Assembly: GCA_903952205.1 (NCBI GenBank)
Contig: CAJBEZ010000038.1
Coordinates: 1 to 64,000 of the forward strand
Direction of reading: 5' to 3'
DNA from: an uncultured Desulfomonile sp.
Lineage (GTDB): Bacteria; Desulfobacterota; Desulfomonilia; Desulfomonilales; Desulfomonilaceae
Length of the DNA stretch: 64,000 nucleotides
Part shown: positions 9,552-17,924 of the stretch, in pieces
Numbering within the stretch: position 1 is the first letter of the stretch
Layout: every line of letters begins with the position of its first letter
Translations under genes and position numbers: made by a program
The notes under the pieces: model-generated
Databases searched by the model: none
What the model was told of the DNA's origin: nothing
The model's input: only the letters and a program-made list of their open reading frames with translations

Positions 9552-10684
9552 TTATCCTCCGGTTTTTCAATCTGCAGTGTCCCCACCATCCCTACAATGA
9601 GGCGCCCCCGCTCATTATCTATAAGGACCCAGACCCTTTTGGTGCGGGACTTGGGATCAATCATCGCGCCCATCTTTTCAACCGCCCCAGTGTACTTGAT
9701 CCCTTGAGCGTCTATGAAGGACGCTGGCACGCCTCTCTTGACTGCGGAAAGCGCATTTTCCGGCATGTTTGCGACAGCGAAAACCTTTGCGGTGTCAACG
9801 ATCGCGAATATCTTTTCCATCCTGTCTACAGGTTCAAATGTCTGTTTGTACTTGACGGCTATATACCCCTTAAACGGGGCTATTACCTGGCAGGCTTCCA
9901 AATTCAGTTCAGCCAGGCTCTTTTCCTTTATTGCCTTTTCCAGGCCGACCTTCGCCATCTCGAACTCTGTCTGCGCCTTGATCAGATCCTGTTTTGTGGC
10001 CGCTTCCTGGGCGAGAAGGTCCTGCATGATCTTAAGGCTTCTCTCAGCCCTTGAAACCGCCATCTCCAGCCCTTTGACCTCTTCCGCGGCCCTTTGCGCC
10101 AACAGTGTGTAGCGCTCCTTTGAAACCTCGCAGACTACCTGCCCGGAGCGGACCAGGTCCCCCTCCTCAGGATCGAAACGGTCGATGATCCCGGAGACTT
10201 CAGTTCCTATGTTGGCCGTCCTGTAGGGGTTTATGATGGTAGCCTCGACCGGTTCGCCCTCAGCCAGTTCCAGTGGCGGCAGTTCCGGTATCTTGACGCC
10301 TGAATCCGTAAACTCTATTTTTGGCGGAGCGCTTCTCCTACTTTGGGAAACGCCAGTTTGAGTCCTTTCGAAATCCTTGTCGTTGGGTTCCTCGTAAATG
10401 TTGAGGCCACCGTTTGAGCCGTTCACCGGCGGCGGACCGGGTTCAGTGGGAGGCGGCGCTAGAGGGAGGGGTTCCATTGGTTTGGATGAAACACTCGTCC
10501 CACTCGATCCTGCCGGCTGAGTCGAAGGCGTGGCCTCTCTCAACGGAACCGCGTCTGACTTGATTTCCTCTGAGGCCGGCTCTTTTTCGGGGAGGCCTTT
10601 GATTTCTTCCAATTTTGGGGATGAACAGGAAATTAAAGCGAGGAACACAAAGAGTACTGTTGCAATCCTGAGGCTCGGGGTCAT
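9548..10684 (-). CDS. RND/HlyD-type periplasmic adaptor lipoprotein
   Basis: 378 aa. Lipoprotein signal with LISC (C20), then a long Pro/Ser/Glu-rich linker to about residue 125, then a membrane-fusion protein core. The core has a first lipoyl half (about 145-190, IGTEVSGIIDRFDPEEGDLV), a helical hairpin (190-265), a second lipoyl half with APFKGYIAVKY, and a beta-barrel domain. It is the first gene of the minus-strand export operon, facing the divergent nitroreductase gene across 265 bp of AT-rich DNA that should contain the operon promoter. With the two other HlyD-containing proteins this locus has three adaptor-like proteins and one channel, an unusual ratio. Confidence 0.82.
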   Translation of the reverse strand: MTPSLRIATVLFVFLALISCSSPKLEEIKGLPEKEPASEEIKSDAVPLREATPSTQPAGSSGTSVSSKPMEPLPLAPPPTEPGPPPVNGSNGGLNIYEEPNDKDFERTQTGVSQSRRSAPPKIEFTDSGVKIPELPPLELAEGEPVEATIINPYRTANIGTEVSGIIDRFDPEEGDLVRSGQVVCEVSKERYTLLAQRAAEEVKGLEMAVSRAERSLKIMQDLLAQEAATKQDLIKAQTEFEMAKVGLEKAIKEKSLAELNLEACQVIAPFKGYIAVKYKQTFEPVDRMEKIFAIVDTAKVFAVANMPENALSAVKRGVPASFIDAQGIKYTGAVEKMGAMIDPKSRTKRVWVLIDNERGRLIVGMVGTLQIEKPEDK

Positions 10685-10949
10685 AAAGAAGTCACCTCGC
10701 CGTGTTAATAAACGCTATAGGGCCGCCGAAAGTACAGATTGGCTCTGTTATCAATATCATATACAATATATCTAGTCAATTGAATTTGTTATGGATAATA
10801 TTTCATACATTTATTAATGTCGTAAAAATGGAATCGTCTGAATTCCGGCAAGGTTAAACCGGTTAGTTTTTCAATAATTTTTGATATAAGATTGGATTTT
10901 GATTGAAATTAGACCCCTAAAATTGAGACCATTTTATTGGAGGCAAAAT

Positions 10950-11774
10950 ATGAGCTTGTTCCAGATTGACGAATCCAAGTGTAAACGCGACGGTTTTTGC
11001 GTTTCAGACTGTCCATCCGGACTCATCCGGATGAAAAACAAAGAATCCTTCCCAACCTCGATAGAAGGCGCCGAAGAGATTTGCATAAAATGCGGGCACT
11101 GTGTGGCTGTATGTCCAACCGAGGCGATAACACTCAATTTCCTGAGCCCCCAGGATTGCGGCCCGATGTCGAAGGATTTCCTTCCGTCCGAGGGGCAGAC
11201 TTCGTACCTGATGCGATCGAGGCGCTCCATAAGACGTTACAAAGACAAACCTGTGGATCGTTCGGCTATCATGGACCTGATTTCTGTGGCCTCTCACGCG
11301 CCTTCAGGCCACAACTCCCAGCCTGTTAACTGGCTCGTAATCGACAAAAAAAACGATATAAAGGACCTGGCCGCTATTGTAGTCGACTGGATGAAATTCA
11401 CGCTGACGGCCCAGCCCGAATTAGCGGCGGCCATGCATTTTGACCGGGTTATAGCGGCATGGGAAAAAGGCGAAGACCGGGTGCTGCGAGGCGCTCCAAC
11501 CCTTGTGACGGCTCATGCGCCCTCTAGTCTTCCCCCGTCACAGGCGGCGTGCACGATCGCATTGACCTATATGGAGCTTTACGCGGCGAGCAAAGGACTC
11601 GGGGCCTGCTGGGCGGGTTATTATAACGCTGCGGCCAATTTCTTCGATCCAATGAAAAAAGCGCTGGCGCTTCCTCCGGGCCATGTGACATTCGGCGCCC
11701 TGATGATCGGCTATCCGAGGAACCATTATCACAGGATACCGACCCGAATTCAGCCCAGGATAATTTGGCGTTAG
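10950..11774 (+). CDS. Ferredoxin-nitroreductase fusion flavoprotein
   Basis: 274 aa. I chose the ATG at 10950 because TTGGAGG lies 7 nt upstream and the ferredoxin domain begins at once. The N-terminal 60 residues hold two iron-sulfur motifs. The second is canonical (CIKCGHCVAVCP). In the first the second Cys is replaced by Asp14 (C11-x2-D14-x2-C17-x3-C21-P), as in some ferredoxins that bind a [3Fe-4S] cluster. From about residue 85 a nitroreductase-like FMN domain follows: RRSIRRYKD, SHAPSGHNSQPVNW and GLGACWAGYY are typical FMN-contact segments. The family transfers electrons from ferredoxin to FMN and then to nitro or other unsaturated compounds. The substrate is unknown. Confidence 0.85.
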   Translation: MSLFQIDESKCKRDGFCVSDCPSGLIRMKNKESFPTSIEGAEEICIKCGHCVAVCPTEAITLNFLSPQDCGPMSKDFLPSEGQTSYLMRSRRSIRRYKDKPVDRSAIMDLISVASHAPSGHNSQPVNWLVIDKKNDIKDLAAIVVDWMKFTLTAQPELAAAMHFDRVIAAWEKGEDRVLRGAPTLVTAHAPSSLPPSQAACTIALTYMELYAASKGLGACWAGYYNAAANFFDPMKKALALPPGHVTFGALMIGYPRNHYHRIPTRIQPRIIWR

Positions 11775-11888
11775 CCCGTTCAGGCCCGTGTATGTTTATA
11801 ATGTATCGGGTTTTAAGGTCCAGCGTGTCATTTTTGGTAACAACCAGACAATTCGTATGCCATTCGCAATCAAAGAGAGGATTGGACC

Positions 11889-13043
11889 ATGGATCACAAT
11901 GCGCCGGTAGTTAACGATAAACACAGGATAAGAACAGCCCAACTGGACCTTCCTCCAAGGCTGCTCCTTGGCCCCGGGCCTTCCAATTACAGCAACAGAG
12001 TCAGGCAGGCCCTGTCCACCAACGAGATCGGTCATCTCGACCCGAGATTCATAGACATTATGAACGAGACTCAGGAACTCCTGAGATATGTTTGGCAGAC
12101 GGACCATGCGTTCACCATTCCCGTGAGCGGGACCGGAAGCGCAGCCATGGAGGCTTCGCTCGCGAACCTCGTGGAACCGGGAGACGTAGTCCTGATAGGG
12201 GTAAACGGTTACTTCGGGGAGCGTCTGTGCGATATGGCGTCGAGATACGGGGCTGATGTTCGCCGTCTCGAAAAGGGCTGGGGCGAAGTGTTCACAACGG
12301 ACGAGATCGGTGAAGCCATCGAATTTCATCGCCCGTCGATACTTGGCCTGATTCACGCTGAAACAGCTACCGGCGCTCTACAGCCGATGGACCGTATAGG
12401 TAAGCTCTGCAGGGAGTTCAACTGTCTTCTCCTGCTGGATACTGTCACCAGCCTTGGCGGCGTTCCTGTGACGCTGGACCGCTGGCATGTTGACGTCGCG
12501 TACAGTGGCGGCCAGAAGTGCATAAGCTGCCCTCCCGGTATAGCGCCGCTGACGCTTGGGCCTCGAGCCCTTGAAAAACTCAACCGCCGCAAGACAAAAG
12601 TCGCCAACTGGTATCTGGACATGTCGCTTTTAAGCAAGTACTGGGGGCCTGAGAGGACATATCACCATACCGCTCCGGTGAATATGGTCTTTGCGTTAAG
12701 GGAGGCTCTGAGGATCATTGCGGAGGAGGGTCTCGAAGATCGCTGGGAACGTCATTCTCGCAACGCAACAGCGCTTTGGGAAGGGCTGGAAGAGATCGGC
12801 GTCAGTCCTTACGTGTCGGAAGAATGGCGCCTGCCGAGCCTGACAACGGCGATCGTGCCGGAAGGAGTGGACGCCAAGGCCGTAGCCGCGTATCTTCTCG
12901 AGCATTTTAACATTGAGATAGCCGGGGCGTTTGGACCACTCGCGGGGAAGGTCTGGAGAATAGGACTGATGGGTCATAACAGCCGCCACGAGAATGTGGT
13001 CCTGTTACTGGCGGCATTGAAGGAGGCGATGGATAATGCGTGA
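11889..13043 (+). CDS. Class V aminotransferase (serine-pyruvate/alanine-glyoxylate type)
   Basis: 384 aa, normal length for the AGXT-like family. Seen: LLLGPGPSNYS near the N-terminus, SGTGSAAMEA (PLP phosphate contacts, about 80-89), LLLDTVTSLGG with the PLP-ring Asp (D194), and AYSGGQKC with the Schiff-base Lys K210. AGAFGPLAGKVWRIGLMGH near the C-terminus carries the substrate-carboxylate Arg region. It should be a PLP enzyme moving an amino group between alanine or serine and glyoxylate or another 2-oxo acid. GAGAGG precedes the ATG. It lies 114 nt downstream of the nitroreductase, and a long repeat block begins directly after its stop. Confidence 0.88.
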   Translation: MDHNAPVVNDKHRIRTAQLDLPPRLLLGPGPSNYSNRVRQALSTNEIGHLDPRFIDIMNETQELLRYVWQTDHAFTIPVSGTGSAAMEASLANLVEPGDVVLIGVNGYFGERLCDMASRYGADVRRLEKGWGEVFTTDEIGEAIEFHRPSILGLIHAETATGALQPMDRIGKLCREFNCLLLLDTVTSLGGVPVTLDRWHVDVAYSGGQKCISCPPGIAPLTLGPRALEKLNRRKTKVANWYLDMSLLSKYWGPERTYHHTAPVNMVFALREALRIIAEEGLEDRWERHSRNATALWEGLEEIGVSPYVSEEWRLPSLTTAIVPEGVDAKAVAAYLLEHFNIEIAGAFGPLAGKVWRIGLMGHNSRHENVVLLLAALKEAMDNA

Positions 13044-13557
13044 CACAGGAGGGGGGCGGCGGCTGGCGCGAATATCCCATTACCGGGGCCAATACCAAAA
13101 TGCATTACCGGTACAATTACCGGGGCCGGTAATGGCGCCGGCGCCAATACCCAAAACCAATACAATACCCGGTACCCATAGCGATGCTATGGGCTAACAT
13201 ATTATGCCCCCGCTGGGGGCGATCAATCCAAAGAACAACCGGTTAGGTTACCCCCCAGATTCATGGTCTTTACCCCTGAAAGGGGTTACACCGGCAACCT
13301 CAACAACGCGACATTAATAGCCCCGCATGGGGCGGCGTCATAATAGCCCATGGCAACGCCGTGGGGGGTGCGCCGTGGGAGGAATTTATTTTCGGATATT
13401 TGCTACACCCGCCAATACCCATAGCGATGCTATGGGCTATTCTGTGTGACCCCTCCGGGGTCAATACACCTGCGACGCCGTCGGGATAACTTAAAACATT
13501 GCTCTTATAATCTTGATCGGCAATAATTAAAGTAGATGCGCAGAAATGGGGCACGAC
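13044..13557. repeat. Hairpin-rich repeat block left of the mntA/hepT pair
   Basis: No gene is seen here apart from the start region of mntA. The block begins with a degenerate run of CCGGTA/GGCGCC palindromes (13070-13170). From 13175 to 13445 it carries a 271-bp unit with successive stem-loops: CCCATAGCGATGCTATGGG, GCCCCCGCTGGGGGC, ACCCCTGAAAGGGGT, GCCCCGCATGGGGC, CCCATGGCAACGCCGTGGG and again CCCATAGCGATGCTATGGG. Most of this unit recurs right of the toxin-antitoxin genes at 14363-14584 in the same orientation; a 49-bp internal piece is absent from that copy but recurs directly after hepT. It belongs to the same dispersed hairpin family as the repeats at 35.6, 53, 57.2 and 58.1 kb. Confidence 0.85.
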
Positions 13558-13845
13558 ATGGATAAGAGCATTGATGACAAAAGAGACGCTATCCTTAAAA
13601 TAGCTCAAAAATATGGTGTTAAACGAGTAAGCGTGTTCGGATCAATGGCAAGAGGAGATTGCGCCTCGAACAGTGACGTTGATTTTATCATTGAGGTGGA
13701 TGGCCAACCAAAGGCGCCGTGGTTTCCGGGTGGGCTTGTAGCCGAATTGGAGAGGTTACTCGGGAAGCGTGTTGATGTAGTGGAGATCGATTCGATCAAC
13801 CCGAGGCTCCGGGATAATGTTCTACGGGAAGCCCAACCACTATGA
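13558..13845 (+). CDS. mntA: MntA-type nucleotidyltransferase antitoxin
   Basis: 95 aa minimal nucleotidyltransferase. From the chosen ATG at 13558 the active-site motif is G28-S-M-A-R-G-D with S39-D40-V-D42-F, the two metal-binding aspartates. An ATG four codons earlier (13546) is also possible; I prefer 13558 because GGGG lies 6 nt upstream. In characterised MNT/HEPN pairs this enzyme adds AMP units to a Tyr of the HEPN toxin and so neutralises it. The stop overlaps the start of the HEPN gene (13842-13845), the usual arrangement. The pair is bracketed by long direct repeats. Confidence 0.85.
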   Translation: MDKSIDDKRDAILKIAQKYGVKRVSVFGSMARGDCASNSDVDFIIEVDGQPKAPWFPGGLVAELERLLGKRVDVVEIDSINPRLRDNVLREAQPL

Positions 13846-14186
13846 AACGCGATATAGTTCACCTTGAGCACATCCGCGAATGTATTAACGCCATTGAAGA
13901 ATACACTCTGTCAGGAAAAGATTTTTTCCTAAACGACCGCAAAACGCAAAAAGCCACTTTGAGGGAGCTTCAGGAACTTGCGGAATCCACCCAGCGTCTC
14001 TCATCCCAGCTCAAGGAAAATTGTCCAGACACCCCCTGGTTTGCCATAGCTGGATTTAGGAATATCCTTGTGCATGATTATCTTGGCATAAATATGTCAC
14101 AAATCTGGGACATAGTTAATCGCGATGTTCCTGATCTAAAATTGGCCGTGAACATGTTGATATCCGAGTCGGAACCTTTTGAATAG
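13842..14186 (+). CDS. hepT: HepT-type HEPN ribonuclease toxin
   Basis: 114 aa all-helical HEPN (DUF86) protein. The RNase motif is R73-N-I-L-V-H78-D-Y80, matching the RNxxVHxY pattern, including the Tyr that is the known site of AMP addition by the partner. It is translationally coupled to mntA by a 4-nt overlap. Family knowledge: HEPN toxins of this group cleave RNA (tRNA or mRNA) when not modified. The target here is not predictable. A hairpin element starts on the base after the stop codon, so the downstream repeat may also act as transcript end. Confidence 0.87.
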   Translation: MKRDIVHLEHIRECINAIEEYTLSGKDFFLNDRKTQKATLRELQELAESTQRLSSQLKENCPDTPWFAIAGFRNILVHDYLGINMSQIWDIVNRDVPDLKLAVNMLISESEPFE

Positions 14187-14606
14187 CCGGCAACGCCAAC
14201 AACGCGACATCAATAGCCCCGGAAGGGGCGGCGTCATAATAGCCCATGGCGACGCCGGGGGGGATGCGCCGGGGGAGCGCTAATCATGAAATATCAAACC
14301 CTGGCTTTGATTTTTCACATATTACAATACCAAAGATATAGATGTAGCGATACCAACCAATACCCATAGCGATGCTATGGGCTAACATATTATGCCCCCG
14401 TTGGGGGCGATCAATCCAAAGAATAACCGGTTAGGTTACCCACAGATTCATGGTCTTTACCCCTGAAAGGGGTTACATAATTTAGCCCATGGCGACGCCG
14501 GGGGGGATGCGCCGTGGGAGGAATTTATTTTCGGATATTTGCTACGCCCGCCAATACCCATAGCGATGCTATGGGCTATTCTGTCACACAGGGGACCAAT
14601 TGGCCC
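14187..14606. repeat. Hairpin-rich repeat block right of the mntA/hepT pair
   Basis: There is no gene in this stretch. The first 80 bp (from 14187) match the segment at 13291-13370 of the left block (CCGGCAAC...AACGCGACAT...AGCCCC). An AT-rich 70-bp spacer follows. From 14363 to 14584 there is a direct copy of the left-hand unit, with CCCATAGCGATGCTATGGG at both ends, GCCCCCGTTGGGGGC and ACCCCTGAAAGGGGT. The two copies agree almost base for base over roughly 220 bp. Confidence 0.85.
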
Positions 14607-15407
14607 TTAATCCCCCAAAAATGCTCGGACAAGGTTCGCTGAAGAGAACAGCCCATCGGTGATTGAGTCAAAGACGCTCTCTGAACCGAAAAGACGATTG
14701 ACGATTTCCGGAACGCTCATGCCCTGTGAAGCGAGTTTCCGGGCCTGTTCCATGAGCCCCTCAAAGTGTCGGGCAAAATCCATCAGCGTCTTGCGGCCAT
14801 CGAAACGAACCGTCCTAAGAGCCGTGAACATTATTGTTTCGTCGTCCATGACGCTTATGAGGCGATTTATGGATTCCAGCATATCGGAGACATTCGTCTC
14901 GGGTCCCGCGACCGAAAGTTCCCTGCCAACATAAAGGTCCCCGGAAAAGACCCATCCCTGTTCCCTTTCAACCAAACACACGTGGTCCGGGCTGTGGCCG
15001 GGAGTATCAATGACCTCAAAACGAAACCTGTCGGTTTCAACGACCGCTTGAAGCGGCAGAGGATTGCTGGGTTCCGCCGGCCCCCATACCTGATTAAGAT
15101 ACCAAGGTGTTTTCGGTGGGTCCTGAATGAGCGGGATGGCCAACTTACCAGCATAAACCGGCAACCGCAATTCTTTCTGGATTAGGCTATTTGCGCCAAT
15201 ATGGTCCTGGTGGCTGTGAGTATTTACAACAAGGTCAATCTTCGCCTTTCTCAGAAAATTAGAAAACTCCGGCAACGCTTTTGAGCATCCCGTGTCAATT
15301 AACAATCCATCGACCAGGTACGCCGAAACCCAGTAATAAGGTTCTCCATTATGCTCTGACGCCAGGCGGATCTGTGTAATTTCACCAATATTGTTTATTT
15401 CTATCAT
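14607..15407 (-). CDS. Metallo-beta-lactamase-fold hydrolase
   Basis: 266 aa with the zinc motif H64-S-H66-Q-D68-H69 (THSHQDHIGAN), a second-shell His in DTPGHSPDH and the Asp of FSGDLYVG, so both metal sites are complete. The C-terminal 80 residues are helical, as in LACTB2/glyoxalase-II-like enzymes. Family members hydrolyse thioesters, lactones or nucleic acids. Next to an enoyl-CoA hydratase a thioesterase-like role is plausible, but this is inference. It is divergent from the enoyl-CoA hydratase gene, with a 206-bp AT-rich intergenic region holding both promoters. Confidence 0.82.
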   Translation of the reverse strand: MIEINNIGEITQIRLASEHNGEPYYWVSAYLVDGLLIDTGCSKALPEFSNFLRKAKIDLVVNTHSHQDHIGANSLIQKELRLPVYAGKLAIPLIQDPPKTPWYLNQVWGPAEPSNPLPLQAVVETDRFRFEVIDTPGHSPDHVCLVEREQGWVFSGDLYVGRELSVAGPETNVSDMLESINRLISVMDDETIMFTALRTVRFDGRKTLMDFARHFEGLMEQARKLASQGMSVPEIVNRLFGSESVFDSITDGLFSSANLVRAFLGD

Positions 15408-15613
15408 TATAAAAAATCCTATCCATTGCTTTCTCCAATTTTTATAAATTATCTGAAATAACGATGAGGTTTCAAGTGCTTTAGACTCAAAAGCCTTACT
15501 AATTTAAAACTAGCGGGATTTGTTTCAGGCGCATGACTGTGAATCTGGTCGGTCTTGCTTATGAGAAGAAGATCAGGGTATTATTACCCCGCGTAGAATT
15601 GGAGGAATCAGAG

Positions 15614-16384
15614 ATGGGATATCAGTCAATTCTTCTGACCAGGGAAGCGGGAACATGCCTAATCGTTCTGAACCGCCCTGAGGCGATGAACGCAGTCAAC
15701 GACGAGATGCGCCTGGAACTGACTGAAGCGCTATGCGAACTTAAATCTGACCCTGAAACAAAAGTCCTTGTAGTGAGCGGATCGGGAAAAGCATTCTGCG
15801 CCGGAGCCGACCTGAAGCACATCAAGTTTCTTTACGAGGAGTATAGAAGAACCGGAAACGACACACCGTATGGGGGCCCGGAATTGGCCAAAGTTTTTTT
15901 CAGTTTTCCCAAACCAATAATAGTCGCTGTTAACGGAGTCTCTGTAGGCTGGGGGATGACCATGCCTCTGGCGGGCGACATTCGCATCGCCTCAACAAAA
16001 GCGAGATTCTCCGCGGCTTTTGTTCGTGCAGGCTTGACGCCGGAGTTCGGTAGCAGCTACTTACTCCCACGGCTCATTGGCTATAGTCGTGCAGCGGAAC
16101 TCATATTCACGTGTCGAATGGTCCAGGCGGAGGAAGCGTTACAACTTGGTTTGGTAAATCGTGTAGTCCCTCACGACCAACTCATGACGGAATCTATGTC
16201 CCTGGCGCGCCGTATCGCCGATCAACCAACCGAGGCTTTGATCAAGTCAAAATCATTGTTAAGAGGAGGCATGGACGCTGCCCTCGGGCATTGGATCGAA
16301 CATGAGGCGCTCATTTTCAAGGAGCGTATGACCAGTAAGGAACATTACGAGGCGCTTACAAAACTGCTGGCAGATTTGAATTAA
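15614..16384 (+). CDS. Enoyl-CoA hydratase/isomerase family protein
   Basis: 256 aa from the ATG at 15614, which has TTGGAGG 8 nt upstream; an in-frame upstream GTG/ATG region lacks a ribosome site and has no family similarity. Crotonase features: RPEAMNAV, GKAFCAGADLKHI (oxyanion-hole strand), VNGVSVGWGMTMPLAGDIRIAS (second oxyanion Gly region) and GLTPEFGSSYLLPRLIG with the catalytic-region Glu. It acts on 2-enoyl-CoA esters or related CoA thioesters in the cytoplasm. It fits with the acyl-CoA ligase, thiolase and acyl-CoA dehydrogenase found within 11 kb. Confidence 0.86.
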   Translation: MGYQSILLTREAGTCLIVLNRPEAMNAVNDEMRLELTEALCELKSDPETKVLVVSGSGKAFCAGADLKHIKFLYEEYRRTGNDTPYGGPELAKVFFSFPKPIIVAVNGVSVGWGMTMPLAGDIRIASTKARFSAAFVRAGLTPEFGSSYLLPRLIGYSRAAELIFTCRMVQAEEALQLGLVNRVVPHDQLMTESMSLARRIADQPTEALIKSKSLLRGGMDAALGHWIEHEALIFKERMTSKEHYEALTKLLADLN

Positions 16385-16477
16385 CATAGAGACACCGGCC
16401 ATTGCCCCTTCTCTTTTCGATTAGTTAAATCATTTTCAGTTTGCTCAACCATATTGTCCCTTTGCAGGACTTGGCTT

Positions 16478-16515
16478 CTCGCAATGACATCTGCGTGGCG
16501 AGATGTCATTGCGAG
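16478..16515. terminator. Perfect 15-bp inverted repeat between convergent genes
   Basis: CTCGCAATGACATCT (16478-16492) and AGATGTCATTGCGAG (16501-16515) pair perfectly around an 8-nt loop. It lies between the convergent enoyl-CoA hydratase and livK genes and may serve as a bidirectional terminator, though no T-run follows. The GTCATTGCGAG core resembles a dispersed repeat common in related genomes and the GTCATTTCGA/GTCATCTCGA repeats elsewhere in this window. Confidence 0.5.
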
Positions 16516-16576
16516 TGCTTTGAGGCTGTTTCCAAATGAAATTAACGTTTAAGTGATTATACACCTAACGGCAGTT

Positions 16577-17782
16577 CTATTTCATCTCTTTCGGGGATCT
16601 CCAATCAGTTATAGGGGCCATAACTCCCTTATCAGGGGCCGCGCGGTATAGACGTGCGACTGTGGTCGGGGCATGACTGGTGGAACTGTATGTAACAGGT
16701 GGAACAATCCCCCCGGTTTCAAAATTATTCAAGGTTTCCATGCCATCCTTGTAGGATTCCGGCGTGAGGTCTTGACCCGCCCGTTTCATGCCTTCAGCTA
16801 AGACAGTGGCTGTTCCTACGCCAATGGTGTATAAAGAGGTAAGCATTTTGGCGGGATCACGATCATTTTTCTTCGCAAGTTCTCTGACCCGTTTCATGCC
16901 CGGAGTGTCATCCTCCCACCCACCGACGAAATTGACGCCGATATAATTCTTGGAAGCGTCTTTGCACGCTTTAACCACCATGTCATCGCAGGACCAGCTT
17001 ATACCGAAAGTGGTAGGCCAGTAGTCATATTTTTCCGCAGTCTTGAGAAAAGTGATTATCGGTGGAACTAGATTGCATGTTACCACGTAATCCACGTTGT
17101 CCTTTTTCAGCGATAAAACCTGTGAGCTTGCGTCCACCGACCCTATGTTCAGGACCAGCTCGGAAACCAGCTTTATCCCATATTGTTCGGCACGTTTCCT
17201 GGCGGCTTCCAGACCCTTCTTGCCGAATTCCGTCTCGGCGTAAACAACTGCAATCCTGGGATCTTTGGCTTTAAGGTCATTCATGATGTAGTCGAACATC
17301 AGTTCTATTTGTGTCTCGTAAGAAGCGCCCAGGACAAACACATAAGGCTTGTGGGGTTTATAAAATTCTTCGGCCAAGGCGTTGGGAATATTTACCACAT
17401 GATGCTTGTCGATCAGGTCGAATAGGGCGATGGTTTGGGGTGTGCCGCCCATGCAGGTTATTGACAGCACTTTGTCACGAAAGATCAGCTTATTAAAAGC
17501 GGAGATTGAAAGCGGCGTCTTAAACTGGTCATCTTCCCAGATCAGGTTGATCTTGCGTCCATTAACGCCTCCCGTTTGGTTGATCTCGTCGAACGTGTCC
17601 TGAATGCCCCAACCTTCAGGTAGACCAAGAGCAGCGACCGGCCCGGTCTTTACCAGGATCATGCCCATCTGGATGGCGTCCTTGGTAACTCCTCGGGTTT
17701 CAGGAAAAGCGCTGCCGGCTCCAAAAAGTCCGAGGCACATTACCACGGATACAACCAGCTTCCAGTTTCTAATAGTCTTCAT
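16577..17782 (-). CDS. livK: Branched-chain-type ABC transporter substrate-binding protein
   Basis: 401 aa with a Sec signal peptide (about 1-28, ending near GSAFPETRG) and a type I periplasmic-binding fold. GMILVKTGPVAALG, NGRKINLIWEDDQFK and YAETEFGKKGLEAARKRAEQYG are typical of the LivK/Leu-Ile-Val-binding family. GGAGGG lies 9 nt before the ATG. In Desulfobacterota, LivK-like proteins beside acyl-CoA ligases often bind organic or aromatic acids rather than amino acids, so the ligand may be a carboxylic acid. It heads the livK-livM-livH order on the map but is transcribed last, 142 nt after livM. Confidence 0.85.
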   Translation of the reverse strand: MKTIRNWKLVVSVVMCLGLFGAGSAFPETRGVTKDAIQMGMILVKTGPVAALGLPEGWGIQDTFDEINQTGGVNGRKINLIWEDDQFKTPLSISAFNKLIFRDKVLSITCMGGTPQTIALFDLIDKHHVVNIPNALAEEFYKPHKPYVFVLGASYETQIELMFDYIMNDLKAKDPRIAVVYAETEFGKKGLEAARKRAEQYGIKLVSELVLNIGSVDASSQVLSLKKDNVDYVVTCNLVPPIITFLKTAEKYDYWPTTFGISWSCDDMVVKACKDASKNYIGVNFVGGWEDDTPGMKRVRELAKKNDRDPAKMLTSLYTIGVGTATVLAEGMKRAGQDLTPESYKDGMETLNNFETGGIVPPVTYSSTSHAPTTVARLYRAAPDKGVMAPITDWRSPKEMK

Positions 17783-17924
17783 TCTCGTTTTCCCTCCTTG
17801 AACGGTTATTTTGGGTCATATACCAAGGAATCACTTCTTCCAAATTAAAGACAGCGTTCTTATCAGCTCCTTTTATGGTGGCCGGGAAACCAGAACCGCG
17901 ACATTCGAGCTACAAAAACCGCTT

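Noticed and set aside
13044-14606. CRISPR array at the spaced repeats around mntA/hepT
   Set aside because: The repeats are self-complementary, of unequal length and spacing, and lack unique spacers of constant size; no cas gene is present.
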